Of a stretch of 64,000 nt of DNA, positions 12,101-22,229 are shown piece by piece (within the stretch, counting starts at the first letter, position 1; each line of letters begins with the position of its first letter). The notes below the pieces were generated by a model. That model saw nothing but the letters and a program-made list of their open reading frames with translations. It did no database searches and was not told the DNA's origin. This stretch comes from Zygaena filipendulae (taxonomy: Eukaryota; Arthropoda; Insecta; Lepidoptera; Zygaenidae). Where the stretch lies: positions 1,686,501-1,750,500 of the forward strand of contig OU015658.1 of the NCBI GenBank assembly GCA_907165275.2, read 5' to 3'. A program made the position numbers and the translations under genes.

Positions 12101-15100
12101 GTACCCTCATTCCCATTTAATAAATTAAAGTCTGTACCCCCACAATGTTGGTGGAGGTGGGGGTACTAGTGTCAGCACAATAGACCGCCCCCTAGTTCCT
12201 GTTCGTATTGGCGGACAGCGTGGGATCGCCCACTGCAGGGGGCTCTGCCCCGACGCAGTTACCTCTGCTGCCGCCTCTGCTGGGGAGGCAGAGGCGGCAA
12301 AAGGGGGTGTACAGTCAGCATTAGAAATATGTTACCACTTTGGCAGTTTTTTCATGTTATTGCAATAGTGGTAAAATTACGAACGTATAAATTACATATT
12401 TTCGATGCTGAGTTAGAGTAATGGGAATCGGTATATATGGGATACAAAGGTATTATATGCAATATAATATGTTGCAGGATTTTATGTTTAACGCCTAAGG
12501 TGAAATGGGTGAAACGAAGACGGAAGAGCAACTATGGAGACCAGCTAGTATTAGGTACAAATATAAAGCAATACCAACCTCACACTAGGTTGCGTGAGGG
12601 TGAGAGTGGGGCAAGGACAGAGTGTTAATTTAAAGCATTGTTAAGATTTTACATGCTGACCACAATACAATACCACGCGAACTTGGAACCTTACAATACT
12701 ACGCAATAAAATACACATTGACACATTTTTGACACGTCTTGTTTGTCACGTTGCACGTTGCGCCCATGGAGTTTTCTATTGTTCAAATTTATCGTATTGT
12801 TACGCGTAGGTACTTTGTCGGAACGATAATCTTGTATCAAGGGACTGCCCCCTTAACCGCATGGAAAACCAAGGAACGGAGTCGTTAGGTCAAGTGGTCA
12901 CGCAAAACTGGACCTTTGATTGGACGATGTTACGTGACCACGTGAGTCGTGACATAACGATTCGTTCCTTAGTTTGCTATAATATTATGCGTTAACGATT
13001 GTACATAGATTGTCAAGGGGGTCGACCAGTGACCTCCGGAATCATGAGTATTGGTTCGGAAACCGGAATACTCATGTCCCTGCCGTTCTTCTTCTTCTTC
13101 TTTAATAATGGCGTCTATAATTATTATAATTTGCCAATGACAATGTTTCTTAATAATAAAAATCTCTACATCTACTTCTTCAATAATGGCGAAACTCCAA
13201 TGACAATGTTAGATTGTTCCCCAAGTTAAAACATGGCTCACTTGAAAGCCGGTTTCCTGCTCGGGGTCCAAAATAGATGCTGAAAAGTGACTGAAATAAC
13301 GAAGACAAACGTGACGCGTGTTTTGCTTTCACTCGTCAATAACCGTCCCTGCCGTTGTGAGTAGGTACTAAATAATTTAGAGTTACATGACCGTATTGCG
13401 TGACCTTTGCGGTGCCTACCTAAGTAACGAAACAAAACTTACGTGTCGTCTACACATTTGTATGACATTGAATTATGCATAACTAACCGATAAGGGTTAA
13501 AATAGAAAGGGGTATGTAGCCCGTAGAAGATTACAAGGTTTTTAGGCTATACTAGCTGTGCCCCGCGGTTTCACTCGCATCAATTTTTTTTTTGTATAAT
13601 AACTTTTTTTCCCGACATCCGATTTAAATGAAACAAAGCTTATATGTAGCTCCAGACTAAGCTTTATCTACCTGTGGAAATCGCATGACAATCCGTTCAG
13701 TAGATTCAGAGATTATCGTGAACAGACAGACAGACAGAAAAGAATTTTAAAAACTCTTTTTGTGGTTGGTTACCCTTGTTTTGACGCCCCTTGTCAATTT
13801 TTGTTAAAAATATTCAATGTACGGAATCACGGATCCTACTCTTTTATTATAGTATAGATAGTGTTTATTTATATATGTCACACTATAACACCGGATATTT
13901 ATTTTGTACTTTTGTATTAAATCAATATAAATAAAAATGAATGTAATCGCATAACTTGCAAACGACTGCGCCAAACTGGATAATTCTTTTTTTAGTAAGG
14001 AGTTATAAGTACGGTGAAGGTTTTTATATAAGTAGTTTGGAGTTCCTGCGGGAATTCCGAGACGGTTGGACCGATTTTGACGAGAGAGAGAGATTTTTTT
14101 AGTACATTTGCGTTCACCATTAGTTTGGGTGTTTAGTAGGTATGTGTCAAGTTTGGCTAGATTCCGGATATCAGGCTGCTGGATATTCAAAGTTTTGTCG
14201 CTTTACATGTTGTGGTGAGTTTGATTTGAGTGAACGAGTGAACGAAAGATTCGGGAGCATGGCATGATCACTCTGAGTGATGAGTTTCACTTGAGTGAAC
14301 GATAGATTCGGGCGCATTCGGGCGTGAGCACTTAGCTTTCGGGGGTGTTCGGGTTTCGTTGCGCGCGAGCAACTAGCATAAGGGCCAGTCCACACGGCGC
14401 GTTGCGTCGTCGCAACGACTACGCAAATATTTTGACGAATTTAGCCGGACCCACAGGCGCTGCGCCATCGCAGCGTTACTATGACGCAGTCCTAACGTTC
14501 CGCCATAGCAGCGACTACAAACAATTGCGGCGAGCATTTTGTAAAAACATCAGAGGTCTATAGTTTTATCATTTTTAATTGAGTGTTTTAAATATGTATA
14601 TTTTACAATGAGAACTAAAGTCGGCGCCACAGTCTCGGCGGCGGCGGTGGCGGCAGCGGCAAAAACAAATGTTAGACAACATACGAAGTAGGCCACAGCT
14701 ATAAGCGCCGCGAGCTGTGGCCGCCGCCGCCGCCGCCACCGCCGCCGCTGAGACTGTGGCAAAGTATATGAAAATCCTTGGGGGAGGCCTATATCCAGCA
14801 GTCGACGTCTTTCGGCTGATAAGATGAAGAAGATAATTATGACAAATAAAACTGAATACAAGAATATGTAAAAAAAAGAGATGATAGGGAGGATCCTATC
14901 AACACACAAATAATTGAGCGCTGCCGTTCCGGCGTCGCAATGAGTACACCGTCCGTGAGTCGACGCAACCCTAACGATGACGCAACGCGCCATGTGGACT
15001 GGCCCTAAAGAATTACATATTTAGCTAGATTGCCTTTTTATTTGTTTCACGTGGTTTAGTTCTGTTTAATTACTAAAAAAGGTACTTTGTATACTTAATT

Positions 15101-16490
15101 ATGAATAAATTGTGTTTAATAAGTTATTGTGGCTTTGTCATCAAGTAGGTAGGATTAATGAGATTTTTTTCTTCATATTTGGTATCCAACCGGATAGTGG
15201 GTTATTCAGTATACAGTTGGATAGGTCGGTTAACGGATAGTTATTGGATATCTTTTTCAATATTATAAATATTAACAAAAAAAGGATTACTTGTTTTATT
15301 TTGGTTAAGGTTTATAATAGCCTGGGTTGTAGAATGTTTGTGTGAGCAAAATTCTGATTGTGAGTTACAAAAGGTCTAGATGATACCTATAGTAGCAGTC
15401 CTCTTAAGTTTCAAGCATTATTATTTCAATTTGAATGGAAGTCATTTTATCTTATTTTACATTTGGTAAAACAAGTAAGGAGAGTAGAGCAAGTGTGAGA
15501 TTCATTTATTAATAAGCTAGCTTGTTAGTTTCCTAACTATTTATACTATTTATAGTAAATAATTTATAGTAAGAAACATTTTATACATAAATTTTTACTA
15601 TCATAGATGGGAGATTGGAGATTTCTTTCACATTTCACCATGCACTGTACTCTACCCTGAGCAGTTTCATTGTTGTTTATAGATTCATATTATTATCACA
15701 ACACTTAGCCATTATATCAATTCAAAACCCAAAGAAGAAGAGATGCTTATAAAGAGATGAGATAAATTGAGCATTAAATCAATGCTAAAGTATTGTAGGT
15801 GACTAGGTATAGTAAATTGTACAACTTTTTTGTTTTTTTTATTCACATGTTTGTATGCAATTGGCATATTATGAACTTGTATCTATCTATTGTAAAAACA
15901 TTGTACTCAATATTAAAGAACTAAATAAAAGAATAAGAAGTACTCACAGCAAAAATAGTGTTTTGCAGTCCAAACGGTATAGGGGTGAGTCTTGCAAAGA
16001 ACACAATTTTGAAGGCTTGAGGACCCGAGATGACTTTAAGTAGGGCCCTAGCTGTCTCATTTTTGAGCAGCCACTCCAAGGGAAGATAGTTTCTGAGCAG
16101 CTTCAATGTGACATGGGCAACGGCAACACCAAAGTTGGCACTCACAATCACTGTCCCCAAACCCTTCACAATGCCAAATAAATATCCACTAGTTATCATC
16201 AGCACTAGATAACCAATCGTAACTGGGAAACTCACTATCAAAAACAGGCCCATAAACAACAAAAATATTATCCACGGATCCTGTGCATCAACCCAATACA
16301 AAATTGTATTCAAATATTCTTTGAAGAAATATAGAATTAAAATTAAACACGTTATCAATAATATAGACACAGTTATGTTAAACATGTAACTGTAAGTAGT
16401 CCTATTATTTATTTTCGCCCATACATTTCTCTTTTTCGTGACCGCAATGGCATCTGGCCGGCCTTCTTCTATATCTATAGTTTCTACCAT
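9167..16490 (-). CDS. TMEM64: TMEM64-like VTT-domain membrane protein, 3 coding exons
   Basis: Coding exons on the minus strand are 15948-16490, 11378-11533 and 9167-9295, all joined in phase 0 (donors GTGAGT and GTGAGG; acceptors CCAG and CCAG), giving 275 residues. Exon 1 starts with ATG at 16490 and encodes a short acidic N-terminus, a membrane segment near residues 35-57, and the VTT (SNARE-associated Golgi) core ending in FARLTPIPFGLQN at about 165-177, the signature that identifies TMEM64. Exon 2 continues with GLLPAQVINVYLGSTLR. Exon 3 gives a last helix (ILIGVTLMVWVVQKARKEL) and a seven-serine run before the stop. VTT proteins sit in endomembranes; TMEM64 has been linked in vertebrates to calcium ATPase and Wnt regulation. 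Human TMEM64 is longer (380 residues) at its N-terminus. Exon 1 is AT-rich while exons 2-3 are strongly GC-rich. The introns (4.4 and 2.1 kb) are full of MITEs. Confidence 0.9.
9671..9810. mobile_element. PIF/Harbinger-like MITE, TTA target duplication
   Basis: 140 bp, almost all inverted repeat: TGCCCGCTCCACATTC at the left and GAATGTGGAGCGGGCA at the right, with TCGCGAGAACGCGAGAAAA arms. TTA on both sides (9668-9670, 9811-9813). Lies in TMEM64 intron 2. Confidence 0.7.
10270..10372 (+). repeat. Short tandem array of AATTGGACCATTTGCG-type units
   Basis: Five diverged units of the phrase AATTGGACSRTTTGCK occur within about 100 bp. No open frame; in TMEM64 intron 2. Confidence 0.5.
10900..10977. 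repeat. Half copy of GCTAAGATGCGC MITE
   Basis: Matches one arm plus the centre of the palindromic element at 39567-39699 (TCGACGAGAATCGATAAAAT, TTTTATCGTGTTGCGCATC). The other arm is lost or diverged. Confidence 0.55.
11570..11854 (+). mobile_element. tRNA-derived SINE
   Basis: The head has pol III-like boxes: TTGGCGCAGTAGG (A-box-like) and GGTTCGATTCC (B box). The body runs CCAGTCTGGGCGTGTTTACT to TGTGTTGTGAAGTGGATTAT and ends in an (ATT)n tail. It starts about 35 bp upstream of TMEM64 exon 2, inside intron 1. A second copy is at 58966-59231 on the other strand, and a tail-only fragment is at 51335-51374. Confidence 0.75.
12110..12312 (+). repeat. GC-rich remnant with perfect hairpins
   Basis: GTACCCCCAC...GTGGGGGTAC forms one inverted repeat (12136-12166). 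TGCCGCCTCTGC/GCAGAGGCGGCA forms a 12-bp perfect stem with a short loop (12269-12299). This is a compositional island in AT-rich TMEM64 intron 1; origin unknown. Confidence 0.4.
12869..12973. repeat. Small inverted-repeat element (AAGGAACG ends)
   Basis: CCAAGGAACGGAGTCGTTAG at the left pairs with TAACGATTCGTTCCTTAG at the right, with GTGGTCACG/CGTGACCAC further in. About 105 bp. Confidence 0.45.
13553..13745 (-). repeat. H-family repeat, antisense copy
   Basis: Starts CTAGCTGTGCCCCGCGG and continues TTCACTCGCATCAA, ending near CAGACAGACAGA. In TMEM64 intron 1. Confidence 0.5.
14382..15005. mobile_element. PIF/Harbinger-like MITE, TAA target duplication, with nested hairpin
   Basis: Ends GGGCCAGTCCACA(C/T)GGCGCGTTGCGTC are inverted at the right (GACGCAACGCGCCATGTGGA). 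TAA flanks both sides (14379-14381, 15006-15008). 624 bp, enlarged by another inverted-repeat element at 14626-14760. In TMEM64 intron 1. Confidence 0.65.
14626..14760. repeat. Nested GC-rich palindromic element
   Basis: GCCACAGTCTCGGCGGCGG at the left pairs with a GCC-repeat arm ending GCTGAGACTGTGGC. A second palindrome, GGCCACAGCT..AGCTGTGGCC, is in the middle (14691-14722). Contains (GGC)n and (GCC)n microsatellites. Confidence 0.55.
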
Positions 16491-17693
16491 TTTTATAACA
16501 GAACACTATTGTTCTCTTGTATAATTAATATAAATGCATGTTCATTGGATCAAAAATATTAGAAAATTCACATTGAAGTTTTTACCACTGGGCGTTAATA
16601 ATTAGCAATGTGATTTATGACCGTAAATTGGTCTGGTGCACTGATCAAATCTCAAATCGGAATTTGAGAAACGTCTGGATTATAGGTAAGTCGATACGTG
16701 ATATTTTTATAAATATTTTGTTAGAAAGTCGAACCTAGCAAGTATTATACAGTGACCACCGCAAAGCAGAAAAAATAATGACTGAGGTTGAAACTTGAAT
16801 GACAATTGACGGAATTTGAATTTTGAAATTAATGACACTGACAATTTTATTGACATTGACGAAAACACTTTGTTTTGTATACCTAGGCTGCGTTCCAAGT
16901 GTGCGTTCCGTGGCTTCGCACGAATGCACTCGAACACGCTCGAGCGCGCTCTGAACCCGTTCTCTGGCTTGGTGAAATTTTACTCTGACAACTGTCAGAG
17001 CGTAGTTTCACCCATTCCGTGGCTCAGAGTGCAGCAACCAAACAACCATCTCCGACGCAGGTTAATTTTCACTCTGACAGCTATGTATTGTTTAAGACGT
17101 GTCAAAGTTTGCGCCAAAAACCGGATTCGTTGAAAAAGAAATTAATCGGAGTTCTTACGAACAAAGGGGAGGTGTCGTAGTCACAAAAAGTTTATAATTG
17201 GATGTAAAACAGTCTTATTTGCAATGTGAGTTGAGAGAAAACAAATGGCGACTGAAATTTTAAATATTTTGAGGTTATAAAAACAACTCGATCGCGATCG
17301 TTCTGTGGCTTGGTTGCAACTCAAACGAGTGAAAATTTAACCGAACAACTGCGCCCAAACCCACGGAACGCACACCCAAACCCACGGAACGTACACTTGG
17401 TAACACTGACTTCAGGTTGTCAAGTTGTCAACCTTACTCTATGTTGTCAACACAGGTGATCGGCGTCACGTCACGTCAGCGATCGCTAAAATTCGCTAAA
17501 AAAAATAAGCGAATGATTAAAATTAATATTGTGAATTGTGATCGTAGTTACAATTTGGTTTTTCAAATAATTGTTACTAACTCTAAACTGTAAAACTAAA
17601 AGTAATCAATCTACAAAGTTTCGTAGATTTGATAAAACATGAAAAATCTCTGAAATTTAACATTACGATTTACTATCTAGTAATTTCTAAAAT
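16491..17693. promoter_or_regulatory. Divergent intergenic region of TMEM64 and the peptidase homologue
   Basis: 1.2 kb between two ATGs pointing away from each other. It must hold both promoters and both 5' UTRs. A 0.5-kb MITE fills the middle. No TATA box or initiator can be assigned with confidence. Confidence 0.5.
16894..17401. mobile_element. MITE (CCAAGTGTRCGTTCCGTGG ends) between divergent genes
   Basis: The left end CCAAGTGTGCGTTCCGTGG and the right end CCACGGAACGTACACTTGG are inverted repeats. The right arm carries two tandem copies of CCCAAACCCACGGAACG. A fragment of the same family is at 58651-58745. Confidence 0.6.
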
Positions 17694-19954
17694 ATGGCAC
17701 TTTATTTCCTACGAACAAGCGTGATAGCTCGCCATTTAAAACGGCAAATATACCTAAATAAACGCAGTGCAGGATATGTAGTGCTGTGAGTAAATTTTGG
17801 TTCAATTTTGTTTAACACAACTCCATTCAAATTCTTAATCATCGTTGTTGTTACAGGATCCCTGAAATAGGTGAGGATGGCGATAAGAATATCTTGTTGT
17901 CTGAAAATGGATTGCCAGAGTTTAATGACATCACTATTGAGAAGTGCATAGCCACAATAAGCAAACAAAGTCTAGAGTATGAGAATGGAGTCAAACAGAT
18001 TGAGCAGTTTTCGCCTAACTGCAAAAACGCATTTGTAGAAATATTCCAACCCTTGGAAAAGCTCGATAGCCAGTTGGAGTTAACATGGGGTTTGGCTAAA
18101 ACATTATACCTAGGCAACAGTTCACTGATGCCTACAAAGTCATATTTAAAAATTCACGAAAGAGCTTACAAAGCCAGGACTTCCAAATTCAACAGCATAC
18201 CCTTATTTCAAGCTGCGGTTGATGAAAAGAATCGCCTGAAAAAACTTACCGATGAAGAACAACGACTATTAGATAAGTATATACTCGAAGGTAAACTAAA
18301 TGGATTGGATGTAAAAGGCATCAAAAGGGAAAGGTTAAACAATATACTTACAGATTTACAGAAAGAGAAACAGAGATTTAGAGAGAAAGTAGATTATGCT
18401 ACAAAATCTTTTTCAGCTACAATAAATGATAGTCAAATAATGAGGGAGTTCCCTGAAAGTCTTGTCAAGTCAATGGCGATTACTAATGACTTCAAAGGGC
18501 CTTGGAAAGTAACATTGCAACCACACATCTATGAGCCTTTCATGCAATATTGCCCAGATAGAACTAACCGTTGGAATGCTTGGCAGGCTTATATGCGGCG
18601 GTGTTCAGGCTATAATAACAAAGAATTAGAGACCAGTTTGCATTTGGAGACCATACGTAGTTTGCGTATGGAACAAGCAAAGATCTTAGGTTATGAAACT
18701 TTTGTTGATATGAGTATGGAAACTAAAATGGCCGGTTCAATAGAGAATGTATACAGTATTCTAAACAGACTCCTTGACAGTGCTCGTCCTACGCAAGACA
18801 TCGAACTTGATGTATTGGAAAAGTTTGCTCAGGAGAGAGGTTTTGATGGAAAATTAGAATATTGGGACATACCATATTGGCAGAGGAAACAGAAGTGGTC
18901 GCTCTATAACTTTGATGATAACAAAGTGAGAGAATACTTCCCGATGCAAAAAGTTATCAACAGTTTGTTCAATTTATGCAGCACATTATTCAAAATACAA
19001 ATTGTGGAGCGGTCCAATGTCGACACTTGGCATAACGACGTAAAATTCTATGACGTATATGATGATTCCAGCAATCACCCAATAGCTGGATTCTACTTGG
19101 ACCCTTATGCACGTCAAGATGAAAAAATACGAGTGTATGATGATTCTGGATGGCATATTGCAATACGTAACAAATCTGTCATCACATCCACAACTCCTCT
19201 TTCAGCACTCATATTCAATTTCCAGCCACCACCAAATAAAGGAGAACAAGGAAAACACTCATTGTTGTCTTTCAAAGAAGTAGTCATATTATTCCAAAGG
19301 TTTGGACATTCACTACGCCATTTGCTGACGAAGGCCAACTACTCCGAAGTTGCTGGCCTGTCTAATGTGGAATGGGATGCTGCAGAAGTTTGTGGGCACG
19401 TCATGACACACTGGCTCTATGATCCGAACACGATACGAGCAATCAGCGGACATTACAACACAGACGAACCTTTGCCCGAGGACATAATAAAAAATCTGCA
19501 AAATGTCAGAAGTCACATGGCCGGATACGATCTGTGCAAACAGTTGTACTTGTCGCGGCTCGATTTAGAGTTGCACTCGAAAAAGACATTCTGGAGAGAT
19601 ATCGTGAAGGAATTATGGCCCAAATATCACAGTATGCCTTTCGACAAGTACGATTCCCATCCGCTTTCGTTCACGGAGATCGTCTCGGATGAATGGGGCG
19701 CCGCATATTACTGCCACCTGTGGTCGAAGATGGTAGCGGCAGATGTTTACGGTGCGTTCGAGGAGGCGAGAGCCGGGGGGCAGGACATCTTGTCGGTCGG
19801 CAAGAGGTACCGGGACACTTTCCTGGCGCTCGGCGGCGGCTGCCACCCCGGCGAGGTGTTCCGCAGGTTCCGCGGCCGGGACCCGTCGCCGCACGCGCTG
19901 CTTAATAATCTTGGTTTGTCAAACAAAGTAGTTGAGGTGAACACTGAACAGTGA
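17694..19954 (+). CDS. Mitochondrial M3-family oligopeptidase-like protein, catalytic motif lost
   Basis: Exon 1 is 17694-17785 and exon 2 is 17857-19954 (71-bp intron, donor GTGAGT, acceptor TTACAG), giving 729 residues. Exon 1 supplies the ATG and a stretch of about 28 residues with many Arg/Lys and no acidic residue, a likely mitochondrial presequence. The fold matches M3 metallopeptidases (thimet oligopeptidase / oligopeptidase A): the C-terminus has FRRFRGRDPSPHALL, and the zinc-site region has NVEWDAAE with the third-ligand Glu kept at 541. But the HExxH motif reads QRFGH (511-515): the first zinc His and the catalytic Glu are both replaced. The usual GGYAAGYY substrate loop reads DEWGAAYY, and the His before it is gone. 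So peptide hydrolysis by the normal mechanism is not expected. The reading frame is intact, which suggests selection for another role such as binding or scaffolding. Convergent with DNAAF4. The last 250 bp are GC-rich, the body AT-rich. A sequencing error is unlikely because both changed codons are in frame. Confidence 0.88.
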
Positions 19955-20080
19955 ATACAATTTAAATAGTAGACATTCGCATTTGACTGTACCCGTCGAG
20001 ACGGAGCGTCGTTACGGCTAAGGCCACCCTACAAAGCATCGCTTGTTGCTAAGCTTTTTTCTGAGATCCATAAATATCGA

Positions 20081-20086
20081 AATAAA
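20081..20086 (+). other. Candidate poly(A) signal of the peptidase homologue
   Basis: AATAAA about 127 bases after the stop codon at 19952-19954. Confidence 0.5.
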
Positions 20087-20233
20087 TTTAAATATTACTT
20101 TGCTCGATATTTTTAGTCTTTCTAGGTATGCATATCTCTGGTTTGTGATCGGAACATATAATAATACTATACACTATAATAAGTAAAAATTGTAATGACT
20201 ACAATCTGTTTTGTGTACTTAAATAAATAAATA

Positions 20234-20426
20234 AGAGCCAAGAAACTCGCCGAGTGACTAGTCCTAGTGAACAGTCACAAATACTATCTCAGCTGACCAC
20301 ACTCGCATCGCATGGTGACTAGCTAGGCACCTACCTAGGGGCGACGCCTGCCGTGATAGCCAGTAGTGGCCAGCTGATATATGTCTTTTCACTAGAATTA
20401 ATAACTCAGCGAGTTTCTTGGCTCTT
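20234..20426. mobile_element. MITE with AGAGCCAAGAAACTCGC ends
   Basis: AGAGCCAAGAAACTCGC at the left and GCGAGTTTCTTGGCTCT at the right form a 17-bp perfect terminal inverted repeat. 193 bp, non-coding. Confidence 0.65.
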
Positions 20427-20620
20427 AGCAATAGGTAAGCGAAGCTCTTTGTAGTGTGACCTTAGCATAACGAAACTGAGTTGTAAATGCAGATTTACAC
20501 TTTTACATGTGTCGAATACGGTAGAAACTTGCGAGCATAGCGAGTTATGTCAACATAATGTTTTCTTCGTTCTCTTGCTAATCTACTGCGACAGTTGTCG
20601 CGGGTTCGAACCCCGCGCTC

Positions 20621-21188
20621 AGGGCCCTTATTCACTATGACCATAAAGCGTCGCGTACTTAAATTGCTTTGCTCGTGTCAAACTTCAAAGAAGTTTCACT
20701 TTAAAAAATCCATTTACGTTTCTTTTGTAATACAGAATATACAACGTGTTAATGAATTAACTGAATACCTGATACAACAATATAAAATGGGGTCATTTTA
20801 AAAAATAAACAATAATATGATTAATATATATTTTATGTCGAAAAACATTTTTTACTTTAAAAGTTATTCAATATTAGTTTGGAGGTGACCTATCTACGAA
20901 ATTCCAAGCGCTACGCCCGCGCCTACCGGTTCGATTTTTTTTGCTATAATATTGTATTATAAATAATTTAGACATGGGCTATAGTAATAATCAAAAAATA
21001 TAACCTATATTAAAACATAGTGCGATCGATTCGCTAGTCGATTCTGAGCAAACTACTTTCTAGTTTTCAGTTAATTCATTAACACGTTGTAAGTTTCTTA
21101 TATTTTTACATCCGGGGCGTTTGAGATAGTGTTATCGGGACGCGCGTTATGGGCAAGGAATGTTGTTGGTCATAGTGAATAAGGGCCC
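20621..21188. mobile_element. T-family MITE (GGGCCCTTATTCACTATGAC ends), long copy
   Basis: GGGCCCTTATTCACTATGAC at the left; GGTCATAGTGAATAAGGGCC at the right. A second inverted pair, AACGTGTTAATGAATTAACT (20743-20762) against its complement (21070-21089), lies inside, so it may contain a nested element. Related copies are at 21938-22168 and 62015-62239. Confidence 0.65.
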
Positions 21189-21866
21189 AGCTTACAAGGG
21201 TCTCGTGGGAATGTGCGCTTGTGTGGAAGGTCGCTTCATCTACACATGTAAATATATCAGAGTTAATAAATACTTACGTATCTGCATTATTAAAATGTAT
21301 GTATAACTTCTAGTTTTGTTAAATACACTGTGATTACCTAATTAATTGTTTTTTGTCTCTTTTTTGTTTTAACACCAATATTATATCCTGCCTTAATGAT
21401 CTCTCGAATCGAGAGTTATCACACACTTAAACTGTATAGTAGTACTTACCTACTTCTAGAAAACGACTGATATACAGGTAAGTATGAGAATTTTTTTAAG
21501 TGTTTAAATTTATGCATTTCCGTTCCATTGTTGTGCCGGGAAGTTTTGAGTATATGATAATACTAATAATTCACGTGGATGGAACCACGGGGAACGCTTG
21601 TATGAAATAAAACATAATAATTATTCAACTGTGACAATATTTTTTAATAAGTAGAAATAAATAGGAAAGTGTGTTCAATGTCTCCTTGACGACAGCATAC
21701 ATTTTTATCTATTATATTTTGAATCAATAAACATTGGACTATTATCTAAGTGATATTAAGGCTATAAAAACGTGGAGGTGCCATTGTGACATTCTCTGCC
21801 AGTCGACACCTTCAAGATTTGCAGAAACATTCAATAACTTAACGAAATGTTAATTAGCTACCACCC

Positions 21867-21925
21867 TGAAAATCTGTCGCCAGGCACCTAACGGTGTGTT
21901 CCGGCAGTCTCACTTGAAAGCCTCT
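21867..21925 (-). repeat. Fragment of the poly(A)-tailed retroelement family
   Basis: Reverse complement matches about 53 bases of 50177-50229 (AAGTG..GCTGCCGGAACACACCGTTAGG). Confidence 0.5.
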
Positions 21926-21937
21926 TCGACCACAACA

Positions 21938-22168
21938 GGGCCCTCATTCACTATGACAACAACATTCCTGCCCATAATGCGCGTCCCAAAACGCATTTCC
22001 AAACGTTCTAGATGCTAAAATATTAGAAATTATTATTCTTTAAGCCATAAGAAACGTTGTAAATGTATTTTTTTGGAGTACCTAAAACTCCTTTGATTAC
22101 GAGGGAAAGACAGTTTTTGCGGCGTCGTATCTTAGCGCGGCGTGTTATGGTCATAGTGAATAAGGGCT
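21938..22168. mobile_element. T-family MITE, short copy
   Basis: 231 bp with GGGCCCTCATTCACTATGAC and TGGTCATAGTGAATAAGGGC ends. Lies 60 bp from the DNAAF4 stop codon, so it may be part of the DNAAF4 3' UTR. Confidence 0.65.
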
Positions 22169-22229
22169 CTGGTGAGCTGCGGTCAAACGCCTAGCCCTGT
22201 ACACAGTAAATAAAGAAATATATAGCTGA

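Noticed and set aside
13804..14190. 128-residue minus-strand open frame
   Set aside because: AT-rich, low complexity, no family, no splice context.
14550..14993. 147-residue minus-strand open frame
   Set aside because: It runs through the arms of a MITE and GC triplet repeats; composition explains it, and no domain is visible.
20600..20625. tRNA T-arm-like GGGTTCGAACCCC
   Set aside because: Only a T-arm/B-box palindrome; no acceptor, D or anticodon arm fits the bases upstream. Not a tRNA gene.
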